Below, in pieces: positions 42,733 through 51,255 of a stretch of DNA of 64,000 bases. The stretch is from Runella sp. CRIBMP (GTDB taxonomy: Bacteria > Bacteroidota > Bacteroidia > Cytophagales > Spirosomataceae): the NCBI RefSeq assembly GCF_009905605.1, contig NZ_JAAAKZ010000002.1, positions 558,001-622,000 of the forward strand, written 5' to 3'. A program made the position numbers and the translations under genes. The notes under the pieces are model-generated. The model had not been told where the DNA came from. It did not search any database and was given only the letters and a program-made list of their open reading frames with translations. The stretch's first letter is position 1. The number at the start of each line of letters is the position of its first letter.

Positions 42733-45231
42733 ATGACCGCCACGATTTTTCAAAATACCCCGATTGATACCAACGCCACTTATTTGCTCACCGACAGCCG
42801 GCAGTTGGTTTTCCCGCAACAAACGATTTTTTTTGCCATCAAAGGCGCCCGCCACGACGGTCATCAATTCTTAGCCGAACTGTACAAAAAAGGCGTTCGC
42901 CAATTTGTAATTGAACAAAAAAGCCTTGATAACAAGCTCTTAGTCACCATTGAGTCTTTTGAAAACGCCAGAATTTGGAGCGTCGAAAGCAGTTTAAAAG
43001 CGTTGCAAGATGTGGCAAAACGCCACCGTGCTAAATTTGACATCCCCGTCATCGGCATCACGGGTAGCAACGGCAAAACCATCGTCAAAGAATGGCTCGG
43101 GCAACTCCTCAGTGCCGATTATCGAACCGTCAAAAGCCCTAAAAGCTATAACTCACAAATCGGCGTGCCGCTCTCGGTATGGCAAATGAACGACACCCAT
43201 ACTTTGGGGATTTTTGAAGCGGGGATCTCGCAGATTCACGAAATGAAAGCGCTTCAGGAAATCATTCAACCCAGCATCGGTATTTTTACCAATATCGGCT
43301 CCGCTCACGACGAGGGTTTTAGAAGTCGGAAACAAAAAGTAACCGAAAAGTTACGTCTTTTTACCCAATGCCAACAACTCATTTATCGCGCCGATTACAC
43401 CGACATTGACGAAGAAATTAACCTCATTTTAAAGTCTGTCAATCCAAAATGCGAGTTAATCAGCTGGGGTTCAGGCGAAAACAGCTTGATTCAGGCCGAG
43501 TGGCACCAAGATACTGAACAAACCTACGTGGTGCTGAAGTCAGCCATTGAAACCTACGACAACCAACTTTTTGCCGTTCCTTTTACCGACGAAGCATCGG
43601 TCGAAAACGCCATACATTGCCTGATTCTACTGCTTACGCTGGGCATTCCTTCGGCCGAAATCAGGCACCGAATAGGGCGTTTGCGGCCTATTTCCATGCG
43701 TCTTGAGCTGAAGGAAGGGATTAATAATTGCTATTTAATTGATGATACCTACAACAACGACCTTGTAGGGTTGACGATTGCGCTCAATTTTTTGAGCCAA
43801 CAAGAACAGCGTACCCAAAAAGTGGCGATTTTGTCTGATTTGCTGCAAACAGGCCAAAAAGAGGACGAACTGTACACGCAAATCAACACTTTACTGCACG
43901 AAAAGGGCGTTCAAAAACTCATTGCTATCGGTGATGCCTTTGAACGAAATGCCCAATTCATTGAGGTGGAAGCCCAATATTTTACGACTACCAATGACTT
44001 TCTTGCCAAATTATCTACCCACTCCTTCCGAGATTCGCTGGTACTTATCAAAGGAGCCCGCCCCTTTCAGTTTGAGCGGATTGTGCATCGTTTACAGCAA
44101 AAAGTACATGGTACAGTGTTGGAGATCAACTTGGATGCCCTAACGCACAACCTTAACTTTTACCGAAACCGCGTAGGCAACGATACGCGCATTATGGTCA
44201 TGGTCAAGGCGTTTGCGTACGGTAGCGGCAGCGCCGAGGTAGCCCAATTATTGCAGTTTCACCGGGTTGACTATTTGGCCGTGGCCTACACCGATGAAGG
44301 GGTTCAGCTACGCCAAAATGGTATTGAATTGCCCATTATGGTCATGAATCCATCGCCATCTACATTTGAAAAACTGATTGAATATCAACTCGAACCTGAG
44401 ATTTACAGCCACAAAATCTTGGACGAATGGCTCAGTTTTCAGCATTCAGGCCCAACCACGGAAGAGGAAGTTAAAGAAGCTACGCAAGAGGTGCTGATTC
44501 ACATCAAGCTCGATACAGGCATGCACCGGCTGGGTTTTACGGAGGTCGATTTGCCGTTGCTCATTCATAAATTACAACAATCTCCGACCCTAAAAGTGGC
44601 TTCAGTTTTCAGCCATTTGGCGGGAGCAGATGAAGCCATTCATAATGAATTTACCCGTTTACAATACGAGCGTTTTGTTTCGGGAGCCACGCTGCTTGAA
44701 CAGGCGTTGGGGTATCGACCGCTTCGCCATATTCTTAATTCGGCGGGCATCGTGCGGTTTCCCGATTATAAACTGGATATGGTGCGGTTGGGAATAGGAC
44801 TCTATGGTGTAGAAGTAAATCGGCTAGAACAACGGGCCTTGCAGCAAATCGGCACTTTCAAAACGGTGGTTTCTCAGGTAAAACACCTCCCCGCAGGCGA
44901 GACAATCGGCTACAGCCGCAACGGAATATTAGAGAAAGCCTCCTCCATCGCAACCATTGCCATTGGCTACGCCGACGGCTTTGACCGCCGTTTTAGCAAG
45001 GGAGTCGGCAAAGTACTTATCAACGGTGCTTTGTGCCCAGTAGTGGGCAATGTGTGCATGGACATGACCATGGTAGACGCAACGGGCGTTACGGTTCAGG
45101 AAGGTGACGAAGTCATTATATTTGGAAATGACCTGCCAATCGTACAATTGGCAGATCAAATCGGGACCATTTCTTACGAACTTTTGACTGGCATCAGTGA
45201 GCGAGTCAAACGCGTTTTTTACAAAGAATAA
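42733..45231 (+). CDS. MurF (UDP-MurNAc-tripeptide:D-Ala-D-Ala ligase)-alanine racemase fusion
   Basis: 832 residues, a bifunctional fusion usual in Bacteroidota. Residues 1-455 are MurF-like: the ATP loop GITGSNGKTIVKE, the NIGSAHDEGF segment, and the C-terminal ligase domain with SMRLELKEG and LIDDTYNNDL. Residues 460-832 are alanine racemase: the PLP lysine in MVMVKAFAYGSG, HIKLDTGMHRLG, the catalytic Tyr in AGETIGYSRNG, and VGNVCMDMTMVD and GTISYELLTGIS. The racemase makes D-Ala, and MurF adds D-Ala-D-Ala to the peptidoglycan precursor, so both late D-Ala steps are joined in one protein. Ligase activity in such fusions has sometimes been questioned. Confidence 0.95.
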   Translation: MTATIFQNTPIDTNATYLLTDSRQLVFPQQTIFFAIKGARHDGHQFLAELYKKGVRQFVIEQKSLDNKLLVTIESFENARIWSVESSLKALQDVAKRHRAKFDIPVIGITGSNGKTIVKEWLGQLLSADYRTVKSPKSYNSQIGVPLSVWQMNDTHTLGIFEAGISQIHEMKALQEIIQPSIGIFTNIGSAHDEGFRSRKQKVTEKLRLFTQCQQLIYRADYTDIDEEINLILKSVNPKCELISWGSGENSLIQAEWHQDTEQTYVVLKSAIETYDNQLFAVPFTDEASVENAIHCLILLLTLGIPSAEIRHRIGRLRPISMRLELKEGINNCYLIDDTYNNDLVGLTIALNFLSQQEQRTQKVAILSDLLQTGQKEDELYTQINTLLHEKGVQKLIAIGDAFERNAQFIEVEAQYFTTTNDFLAKLSTHSFRDSLVLIKGARPFQFERIVHRLQQKVHGTVLEINLDALTHNLNFYRNRVGNDTRIMVMVKAFAYGSGSAEVAQLLQFHRVDYLAVAYTDEGVQLRQNGIELPIMVMNPSPSTFEKLIEYQLEPEIYSHKILDEWLSFQHSGPTTEEEVKEATQEVLIHIKLDTGMHRLGFTEVDLPLLIHKLQQSPTLKVASVFSHLAGADEAIHNEFTRLQYERFVSGATLLEQALGYRPLRHILNSAGIVRFPDYKLDMVRLGIGLYGVEVNRLEQRALQQIGTFKTVVSQVKHLPAGETIGYSRNGILEKASSIATIAIGYADGFDRRFSKGVGKVLINGALCPVVGNVCMDMTMVDATGVTVQEGDEVIIFGNDLPIVQLADQIGTISYELLTGISERVKRVFYKE

Positions 45232-45239
45232 CCTAAGGT

Positions 45240-45884
45240 TTATTGTTTGGTAGGGACTTTGGCTTTTGCGTCTTCAAACGTCTTTTTCTTGGTTTCCAGA
45301 TCGGTCTGTGAAGTTGCTACGTCTTTTACGTTCACTTCTAGGTCTTTACGCAAATTAGCAAGTTCTTTTTCGGTTTTTTCAATGTCTTTTTTTAGACTTT
45401 CGCCTTTTCGCGTCAGTTTGCTAAAGTTCTTTTCTGATTCTTTCATGGCTTCTTCAGCTACCCGGGCGTCGTCGTAGAGGATGGCGTCTTCCGCAAATTT
45501 TTTCAGAAATGTTTCAGCTTCGGCGTATCCTTTGGTACCCTGCGTCACGTACGAGCCGTTGCCCAAATCTAGGTAAATAAACACCTGAGAAAGCCCCTTT
45601 TTTGAGCTTACTTGACTTGCCAAATTGATGGGCGAGGATGAAATACTAGGTATACTCGCACTCGGTGCCCGGTACACCCCGCCTCGTGAGCTGCTTACCT
45701 TACCGTACTGTTTGAGGTAATCTTCCCAATATTTACCAAGATACTTTTCTTCGATTTTTGTCGTTACATATAAGCCTTCAAAATTTGATTTATCAATTTC
45801 ACGCTTATCAGGCAAAACGGTCTGTGCTTCGCAAGTATACCCCCAAAAAATGCTTAAAGCAGCAATCAACAGAATCTTTTTCAT
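45240..45884 (-). CDS. Hypothetical exported protein with C-terminal coiled coil
   Basis: About 214 residues from ATG 45884 (MKKILLIAALSIFWGYTCEAQ), the signal peptide start. The middle contains LYVTTKIEEKYLGKYWEDYL and LSQVFIYLDLGNGSY, not assigned to a family. Residues about 140-205 are a heptad-rich Lys/Glu/Leu coiled coil (FSKLTRKGESLKKDIEKTEK onward). It is convergent with murF-alr with 8 bases between stops. Function unknown; probably periplasmic. Confidence 0.72.
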   Translation of the reverse strand: MKKILLIAALSIFWGYTCEAQTVLPDKREIDKSNFEGLYVTTKIEEKYLGKYWEDYLKQYGKVSSSRGGVYRAPSASIPSISSSPINLASQVSSKKGLSQVFIYLDLGNGSYVTQGTKGYAEAETFLKKFAEDAILYDDARVAEEAMKESEKNFSKLTRKGESLKKDIEKTEKELANLRKDLEVNVKDVATSQTDLETKKKTFEDAKAKVPTKQ

Positions 45885-46081
45885 TTTTTTACCAGTTAAA
45901 ATTACCAATCTTACAATGTAATTATTTGACATTACGAACACAATTTAGTCCGCAATGTTACAAATAACAATGACATTTCACCGAATTGTAAAGGTCTATT
46001 TTATTAATCGTTAGAAATTTTAGCCTACCGTCCTTATTTTTACACCACTTATGCCAGTCAATTCACCTAACCTTATGAAAA

Positions 46082-47197
46082 GTGAAACAAAAAACACAAA
46101 TTAGATTCGTAAACAAAGACAAAAACCAATTCTTCCCTACGTTAAAGAAAAGAGTCGATGCCTATTTTCAAGACCGCCAACTCTCAAAAAACGCCAACAG
46201 CACGCTGATTATAAAAACAGCTGTTCTGACGGCAATGTATCTACTTCCTTTTATCGTTTTGTTGTGGTTGCAACCTCCCTTCGGCATCAGCCTTGCGCTA
46301 TGGTTTATTATGGGACTGGGATTAGCGGGGCTGGGAATGAGCGTAATGCACGATGCCAATCACGGCGCGTATTCAGAAAACACAAAAACAAACTACTGGA
46401 TTGGCAATATTTACCTCAATATGCTGGGTGGCTCCACCTTCAATTGGAACCTGCAACACAATGTGTTACACCACATGTACACCAACGTGGTGCACGTCGA
46501 CGAGGACATCAATGATAAGTTGGTGCTAAAATTTTCGCCCCACACACCTATCAAATCCTTCCATCAGCTTCAGTGGGTTTACGCCTTTTTTTTCTACGGA
46601 ATTTTGACGCTGTATTGGGTGTTGGCCAAAGACTATATTCAGTTTATTGGCTTCACCAGAAGCGGCGTAAATAAGGGAACCAAAGCCGAAAATGCCATGA
46701 CGCTGCTCAGAATCACACTGGTAAAAGTCATCTATTTTGCCATTATTATCGGCCTACCCACGTTGGTATTTCATTTGCCATTGGGCGAAGTAATCCTTGG
46801 ATTTTTGGTGATGCACTTTGTAGGCGGCGTGATTCTGACCACGGTGTTTCAACTTGCCCACGCGGTAGAAGGAACGAGTCATCCGCTTCCTAACGAAAAA
46901 GGCATCATCGAAAACGATTGGGCCATTCACCAGTTGAATACAACCGTCAATTTCTCGCGCCATAACAAATGGCTTTCGTGGTACGTAGGCGGGTTGAATT
47001 TTCAGGTAGAGCACCATCTTTTCCCCAAAATTGCGCACGTTCACTACCCAGAATTGGCTCCGATTGTCAAAGAAACCGCCGAAGAGTTTGGGATTCCCTA
47101 TTTAGAAAATCCGTCGTTTGGGGTGGCTTTGCGCTCACACATTGCCAATCTACACCAACTTGGACGCCTTCCCGACCTCAACGAAGCCATCGGGTAG
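46082..47197 (+). CDS. Membrane fatty acid desaturase (linoleoyl-CoA/delta-6-like)
   Basis: 371 residues. The three His boxes of front-end-type desaturases are present: HDANHGAYS (about residue 91), HNVLHHMYTN (about 124) and QVEHHLFPKIAHVHY (about 310, with Gln in place of the first His). About four membrane segments surround them. There is no cytochrome b5 domain. It starts with GTG at 46082; ATGs upstream are in another frame, so a start-codon or frame question remains. With the delta-9-type enzyme at 5697 it implies two routes of acyl chain unsaturation. Confidence 0.9.
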   Translation: MKQKTQIRFVNKDKNQFFPTLKKRVDAYFQDRQLSKNANSTLIIKTAVLTAMYLLPFIVLLWLQPPFGISLALWFIMGLGLAGLGMSVMHDANHGAYSENTKTNYWIGNIYLNMLGGSTFNWNLQHNVLHHMYTNVVHVDEDINDKLVLKFSPHTPIKSFHQLQWVYAFFFYGILTLYWVLAKDYIQFIGFTRSGVNKGTKAENAMTLLRITLVKVIYFAIIIGLPTLVFHLPLGEVILGFLVMHFVGGVILTTVFQLAHAVEGTSHPLPNEKGIIENDWAIHQLNTTVNFSRHNKWLSWYVGGLNFQVEHHLFPKIAHVHYPELAPIVKETAEEFGIPYLENPSFGVALRSHIANLHQLGRLPDLNEAIG

Positions 47198-47211
47198 CGT
47201 CTTGGCCGGGG

Positions 47212-47862
47212 CTAAAGCAAATCGTTTTTGAACGCGTATGCCACTAGCCCCGCCGTATTTTTGGTACCCGTTTTTTCCAACAACCGCAGCCGGTGGCCTT
47301 CCACCGTGCGGGGGCTCACAAACAGCTTTTCGCTGATTTCTAGCGTTGAAAGGCCCTCGCAGAGCAATTGTAATACTTCCATTTCTCGCGGAGAGATTTG
47401 TACTTTGCTGTTAAACAGCGGCGCCGGTGGCGTAGCCCGCGTGATTACTTTGCGGTGCAGGGCTTTGGATACAAAATCGCTGTAATAAAAACCATCAGAC
47501 ATGACGCGGCGAATGGCGTTTTCGACTTCTCCCGGCTCGGAGTCTTTCAGCAGATAGCCGTTGACGCCCTTTTCAAGCAGGTGAATGATGAAACGGTCTT
47601 CTTCGTGCATGGAAACGATAATCACCTTGACGTGCGGAAACTGCGACTGAATGTGCTCGGTCGTTTCGACTCCATCCATTACGGGCATCTGAAGGTCCAG
47701 CAGGGCAATGTCGGGCGTGACGCGGGCCAACAAATCCAACAATTCTTTGCCGTTGGCAGCCTCCCCAATCAACTCAAAATCACCGATTTGATTCAACATA
47801 GCCGTCATCCCTTTTCTGAAAAGGTTATGATCATCTGCTATTACGAGTTTAATCTTTTCCAT
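47212..47862 (-). CDS. NarL/LuxR family response regulator
   Basis: 216 residues. Receiver domain: acidic pair in VIADDHNLFRKG, phospho-acceptor Asp in IALLDLQMPVMDG, Ser in IIVSMHEED and Lys in GYLLKDSEPG. The C-terminal LuxR helix-turn-helix is ISPREMEVLQLLCEGLSTLEISEKL and VSPRTVEGHRLRLLEKTG. It is paired with the HisKA_3 sensor kinase upstream (38-base gap) as a two-component system. Targets are not evident from the context; the desaturase gene is convergent, not downstream. Confidence 0.93.
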   Translation of the reverse strand: MEKIKLVIADDHNLFRKGMTAMLNQIGDFELIGEAANGKELLDLLARVTPDIALLDLQMPVMDGVETTEHIQSQFPHVKVIIVSMHEEDRFIIHLLEKGVNGYLLKDSEPGEVENAIRRVMSDGFYYSDFVSKALHRKVITRATPPAPLFNSKVQISPREMEVLQLLCEGLSTLEISEKLFVSPRTVEGHRLRLLEKTGTKNTAGLVAYAFKNDLL

Positions 47863-47900
47863 CCGATTTTTACACTTTGAATTTGTCTGCTACCGTCGTC

Positions 47901-48731
47901 TTATTGTGCTTTTTCAACGTCTCGTTTTTTTGCTTTCTCAAACAGCACCAACTGCCTGAGTTCCACCACCGCACGACAGCCTTTTTGGGGACCTGTTTCG
48001 TAGTTAATTTTTCCGTTGATAACCCGCAATCGCCCTTCAATACTATCCAGCCCCAACCCCGGCGAAGGACGCGTATGGGCCTCTTGCAAATTAAACCCGT
48101 GGCCGTTGTCTTCCACAACCAAGCCAAAAGTTTCAGGCGGCAACGACAGCTGAACGTGAACGTTGGTTCCGCCTGAATGTTTGAGCGCGTTGTTGATAAG
48201 TTCCTGCGCCACCCGGTACAGCATCAGTTCTACCTTCGGCTCCATGCGTATACTTTCGTCTCCCGAATAGCCAAACGTAATCCGAACCGTATGGCTACCG
48301 ATGCTTTTGGCCGCAAATTCCTGCAACGCTGCCGGCAACCCAAAGCGCTCCAGCGTGGTAGGCACGAGTTCGCGACTGATGCGCCGCACGTGGCTGATGG
48401 TTTCGTCGAGGGCTTCTCGTACCTGCTTGGCGAGCCGCTCGGCTTGGTCTTTGGAGCCTAGCTGTCCGTATAAAGCATTGAATGTCAATTTTGTAACCGA
48501 CAACAACGCCCCAATATCATCGTGCAAATCCTGAGCAATGCGCCGGCGCTCAGCTTCGGTTGAGGCCATAGAAACCTCCAGAAGCTTACGTTGAAATTCG
48601 GCTTCCATGTCTTTGACGCGCATCTGTTGTTCAATCTGCTTGCGTTGATAATACATCACAAACAGCACAATGAACATTGCCATAATCAGCATGATGCCCG
48701 TCCCGATAATGATGACATAGGGAGATTCCAT
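47901..48731 (-). CDS. NarL-type sensor histidine kinase (HisKA_3)
   Basis: 276 residues. One N-terminal membrane helix (VIIIGTGIMLIMAMFIVLFVMYY) with almost no periplasmic part, then a coiled region, the HisKA_3 dimerisation/phospho-acceptor sequence RRIAQDLHDDIGALLS (His near residue 68) and the HATPase_c domain (QELINNALKHSGG, VEDNGHGFN, GLGLDSIEGRL). There is no extracellular sensor, so it probably senses an intramembrane signal or through another protein, as in LiaS/DesK-type kinases. It is directly upstream of its response regulator. Confidence 0.92.
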   Translation of the reverse strand: MESPYVIIIGTGIMLIMAMFIVLFVMYYQRKQIEQQMRVKDMEAEFQRKLLEVSMASTEAERRRIAQDLHDDIGALLSVTKLTFNALYGQLGSKDQAERLAKQVREALDETISHVRRISRELVPTTLERFGLPAALQEFAAKSIGSHTVRITFGYSGDESIRMEPKVELMLYRVAQELINNALKHSGGTNVHVQLSLPPETFGLVVEDNGHGFNLQEAHTRPSPGLGLDSIEGRLRVINGKINYETGPQKGCRAVVELRQLVLFEKAKKRDVEKAQ

Positions 48732-48814
48732 ATCCGGGCTAGATGACTGTAATATGAGCCGCTCAAAAATACGTAGAAAAACTCGGGACGCTTTATTTTT
48801 TTAGTTAACGGCAC

Positions 48815-48839
48815 AAAAAAACCGAGCGAGTGACTCGGT
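48815..48839 (-). terminator. Minus-strand terminator after the 7-TM gene
   Basis: ACCGAG (48821-48826) and CTCGGT (48834-48839) pair with a 7-nt loop; on the minus strand a run of seven T follows. It lies downstream of the minus-strand genes at 48924-49991. Confidence 0.75.
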
Positions 48840-48855
48840 ATGGTGTGAGATTAAA

Positions 48856-48897
48856 CGTCGGCGAGGTTGCATTATAATTAACAAAACCTCGCCGACG
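48856..48897. repeat. Perfect 13-bp inverted repeat
   Basis: CGTCGGCGAGGTT (48856-48868) and AACCTCGCCGACG (48885-48897) flank a 16-nt AT-rich loop. It begins 26 bases after the stop of the 7-TM gene, just ahead of the terminator at 48815. GC-rich arms in an AT-rich gap are unusual here. Confidence 0.7.
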
Positions 48898-48923
48898 ATG
48901 AATACTCGTTTCAGCTAAAATTA

Positions 48924-49580
48924 TCAAACGGTTTTCTCGGGCTTCATGTACCAGATAGAAAAACAAAGAAAAACGCTGAAAACTATTGACAGGACTGCAT
49001 CAATCATCCAATATTGTTGCCTCAATTCAATAGTACTGTTAAAAGTAGTTTCAATAAAAATATAAGAAAATATGGTACCTGCATAATAAAGTAAAGCACC
49101 TGCACTAAACCAAAACAAAGGGTATCTTGTCAAATTAGGAACGTGAAGGCTTTTCAAAAGTTGATAAAAGTAAAAAAGAATAAAAACGATTGCAATAAAG
49201 CCTGATACATTGTAGGAAAATTGATTAAAGTCTTTTGTTTTGGCATTAAGTAGTGTATTGTAATCCAAAAATGCGGTACATATTACAATAAGAATGCCCC
49301 CAATTGTTAAATATTTGAAATAGTGGTTTTTTACAGCAATCCTGTAAATGATTGCAATAAGAATAAACTCCAACAAATTATGCCAGTTATAGATGTAAAT
49401 ATTATACACTCCTAACTGATTCATTATAAGGGTCACCGCATTTCTTAATAGTGTTAAAAAACCATAGATACCTATTAGTTTGTAAATGTCAGTATTAAAA
49501 TAGCCCCTTCTAATTATTGCAATAATTGTAGGTATAACAATACTTAAATCAGCAAAATATGCAAGAAATAAAGTAATCAT
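48924..49580 (-). CDS. Hypothetical 7-TM membrane protein
   Basis: 218 residues, AT-rich. About seven hydrophobic segments can be counted: MITLFLAYFADLSIVIPTIIAII, LIGIYGFLTLLRNAVTLIM, LLEFILIAIIYRIAV, YLTIGGILIVICTAF, FIAIVFILFYFYQLL, FWFSAGALLYYAGTIFSYIFI and DAVLSIVFSVFLCFSIW. No catalytic motif is recognised. It starts 6 bases after the stop of the small Gly/Cys-tailed protein gene, so the two are surely one operon. I recall similar small-protein/membrane-protein pairs in other Bacteroidota, but cannot verify this here. Confidence 0.72.
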   Translation of the reverse strand: MITLFLAYFADLSIVIPTIIAIIRRGYFNTDIYKLIGIYGFLTLLRNAVTLIMNQLGVYNIYIYNWHNLLEFILIAIIYRIAVKNHYFKYLTIGGILIVICTAFLDYNTLLNAKTKDFNQFSYNVSGFIAIVFILFYFYQLLKSLHVPNLTRYPLFWFSAGALLYYAGTIFSYIFIETTFNSTIELRQQYWMIDAVLSIVFSVFLCFSIWYMKPEKTV

Positions 49581-49586
49581 AGAATT

Positions 49587-49991
49587 TTATGGATTACAAA
49601 ATCCGGGACAAGGCAATCCCCCTCCGGCACCGCCATCTCCTGGGGTTCCATCCTTCTCACCCGAAGCACTTTTGATAGCTTTAAACTGAAAATCTCTTCC
49701 GTTGCCTTTTTCGTCAATCTTTACGGGCACCAAAAACAGGCGGCGCATCATGGCTGTGCCTGCGGGGTCAATTTCTCCGTTGGTTTCGGGCGCTACGCCG
49801 TAGTAAATACGCAAGCCGTCGCAACCGGTGTCGAGGAGTTGTTGCAATATCTCACGGCTAAAGTATTCTGCCTGTCGGTTTTCATCTGGATTTTGGGGCT
49901 CGTGGGCTAAGGGCTGATGGGCTTTTTTGAATTCGCCACGGTACTTGTCGATTTCTGCTTTTGAAAAAAAGCGCCCTGCAATTTTTGGCAT
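49587..49991 (-). CDS. Hypothetical small protein with CPxxC-type C-terminus
   Basis: About 134 residues from ATG 49991 (MPKIAGRFFSKAEIDKYRGEF); the longer frame from 50057 is not conserved-looking. The core includes EYFSREILQQLLDTGCDGLRIYYGVAPETNGE, then MRRLFLVPVKIDEKGNG, and the tail is Gly-rich, ending GGGLPCPGFCNP. The two-Cys, CPxxC-like end is striking for a cytoplasmic-looking protein without signal peptide. It is the first gene of a pair with the 7-TM protein (6-base gap). Function unknown. Confidence 0.7.
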   Translation of the reverse strand: MPKIAGRFFSKAEIDKYRGEFKKAHQPLAHEPQNPDENRQAEYFSREILQQLLDTGCDGLRIYYGVAPETNGEIDPAGTAMMRRLFLVPVKIDEKGNGRDFQFKAIKSASGEKDGTPGDGGAGGGLPCPGFCNP

Positions 49992-50346
49992 GTTGGTAAA
50001 AGGGATTAAAAAAGTGAAACAATGCCGCAAGCTAAGGAAGGGGTTATAGATATGCAAACCGTTGGATAATTGAAGAAACTAAATTTGCGTTTTGTGAAAA
50101 ACAGGTATTTCTACGCTAAAATATTTCGGCCTCAGGCACGACATTTGTAACGGGTTTGGTTGAATCAGCATCTCAATGATGCAAGATTTTTTCTCATAGG
50201 TTAGGTTAGGAAAAAAAGCCGGAGGCAGTTGCCTCCGGCTTTTTTAGTTTTTTAGAAAAATAACCACTCGAACTTTTGTGATTCAATAATAAACATATTC
50301 ATTTGCACGTAAAGTTATTAGCAAACTAACCAAAATTAGCCCAAAA
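49992..50346. other. Divergent gap containing an orphan terminator
   Basis: About 355 bases between the minus-strand pair and the plus-strand beta-barrel gene. It holds a TAAATTTG (-7-like, plus strand, 50080-50087) and, 125 bases later, a strong hairpin terminator, although no annotated gene ends here. A short plus-strand RNA of about 150 nt is possible. Confidence 0.35.
50212..50245. terminator. Strong bidirectional hairpin terminator
   Basis: A-run plus GCCGGAGGC (50212-50226) pairs with GCCTCCGGC plus T-run (50231-50245) around AGTT, a 15-bp stem. It is found between divergent genes, where no annotated transcript ends. Confidence 0.8.
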
Positions 50347-51096
50347 ATGAGATTTAAAGCATTTTTATCCTTATTAGCATATATATATTTATCATTTTTT
50401 TCCAAAACGTCATACGCCCAGTTGTTTAATCCCATCCAAACCAGAATGGATGTGGGAGTGGCTTGGAAAGATAAGTCATCAAATATCAGTTTTCTTTACA
50501 ATCAATACCTCAAACTGGATAGAAAAGGCATTTTCCAAGTAGGTTGGGGAGTGAGAGGTTCTCATCTGATAACCAATACGTTAGACTACACAACTGCCCC
50601 GTCAGAACTAACCCGTGGAAAGTCGGGATTGGCCATCAATGCGCCCCTAGTCATGCAAAATATTGATACGCTTCAACTCAAAACAGCCATCACTTCCTTT
50701 AATTTCAATCTAGGTTTTCAGCTATCGTTATTCAACCGATTGGAGCTTGGAGCCAACGCCGATATTTTAGGTTTTGCCTTAGGAACACGCCGTTCTGGCT
50801 TTTATTTGGGCTCCTCTGGTTTCAACAAAGTAGATTCTTTAAACCTGCACCGAACCTACCAAGAAGCAAGCCCCTCTGGCTTCGCGCTCCAACTCCCCCA
50901 AGACCATGTAAAAGGCACGCTAAACAGTGAGTTATTTGCACGTTTGCGTATTACAGAACGAGTTGCGGTCAAGGTAAGCTACCTACTGGCAGTGAGTGAA
51001 TATAAAACAAACAATATTCTGGTAGACGACAATAGACGTTTTCGATTACGCTCCCAAATGCTCTACGTCGGGCTTAGCTTTCCAATCAACCAGTAG
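50347..51096 (+). CDS. Probable outer membrane beta-barrel protein
   Basis: 249 residues with a signal peptide (ending SKTSYAQ). The rest is made of alternating amphipathic strands with aromatic ends, such as DVGVAWKDKSSNISFLYNQYL, FNFNLGFQLSLFNRLELGANA and RLRITERVAVKVSYLLAVS; the last strand MLYVGLSFPINQ suits a barrel C-terminus. No specific family. It follows a divergent gap with an orphan terminator and ends in a strong bidirectional terminator. Confidence 0.7.
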   Translation: MRFKAFLSLLAYIYLSFFSKTSYAQLFNPIQTRMDVGVAWKDKSSNISFLYNQYLKLDRKGIFQVGWGVRGSHLITNTLDYTTAPSELTRGKSGLAINAPLVMQNIDTLQLKTAITSFNFNLGFQLSLFNRLELGANADILGFALGTRRSGFYLGSSGFNKVDSLNLHRTYQEASPSGFALQLPQDHVKGTLNSELFARLRITERVAVKVSYLLAVSEYKTNNILVDDNRRFRLRSQMLYVGLSFPINQ

Positions 51097-51188
51097 CCAC
51101 AAAAACACAAGCTATTTTCCTGATTTTCAGCACACTACATTCTTTTCACTTCGGTTCAAGGGGAATATATTTCCTCCAACATAAAGTC

Positions 51189-51237
51189 AAAAAGGGAGGA
51201 TTTTTATCAATAAGTTTTGATAAAATCCTCCCTTTTT
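51189..51237. terminator. Bidirectional terminator between the barrel gene and nadC
   Basis: AAAAAGGGAGGATTTTTATCAA (51189-51210, shown here only in part as arm) pairs with TTGATAAAATCCTCCC plus T5 (51217-51237), one bulged T, 6-nt loop. It ends both convergent genes. Confidence 0.88.
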
Positions 51238-51255
51238 AGATTATACAAATGCAAA

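Noticed and set aside
46051-46104. Frameshift at the start of the second desaturase
   Set aside because: Upstream ATGs are in another frame, but that frame stops after nine codons; a GTG start at 46082 explains the gene without a frameshift.
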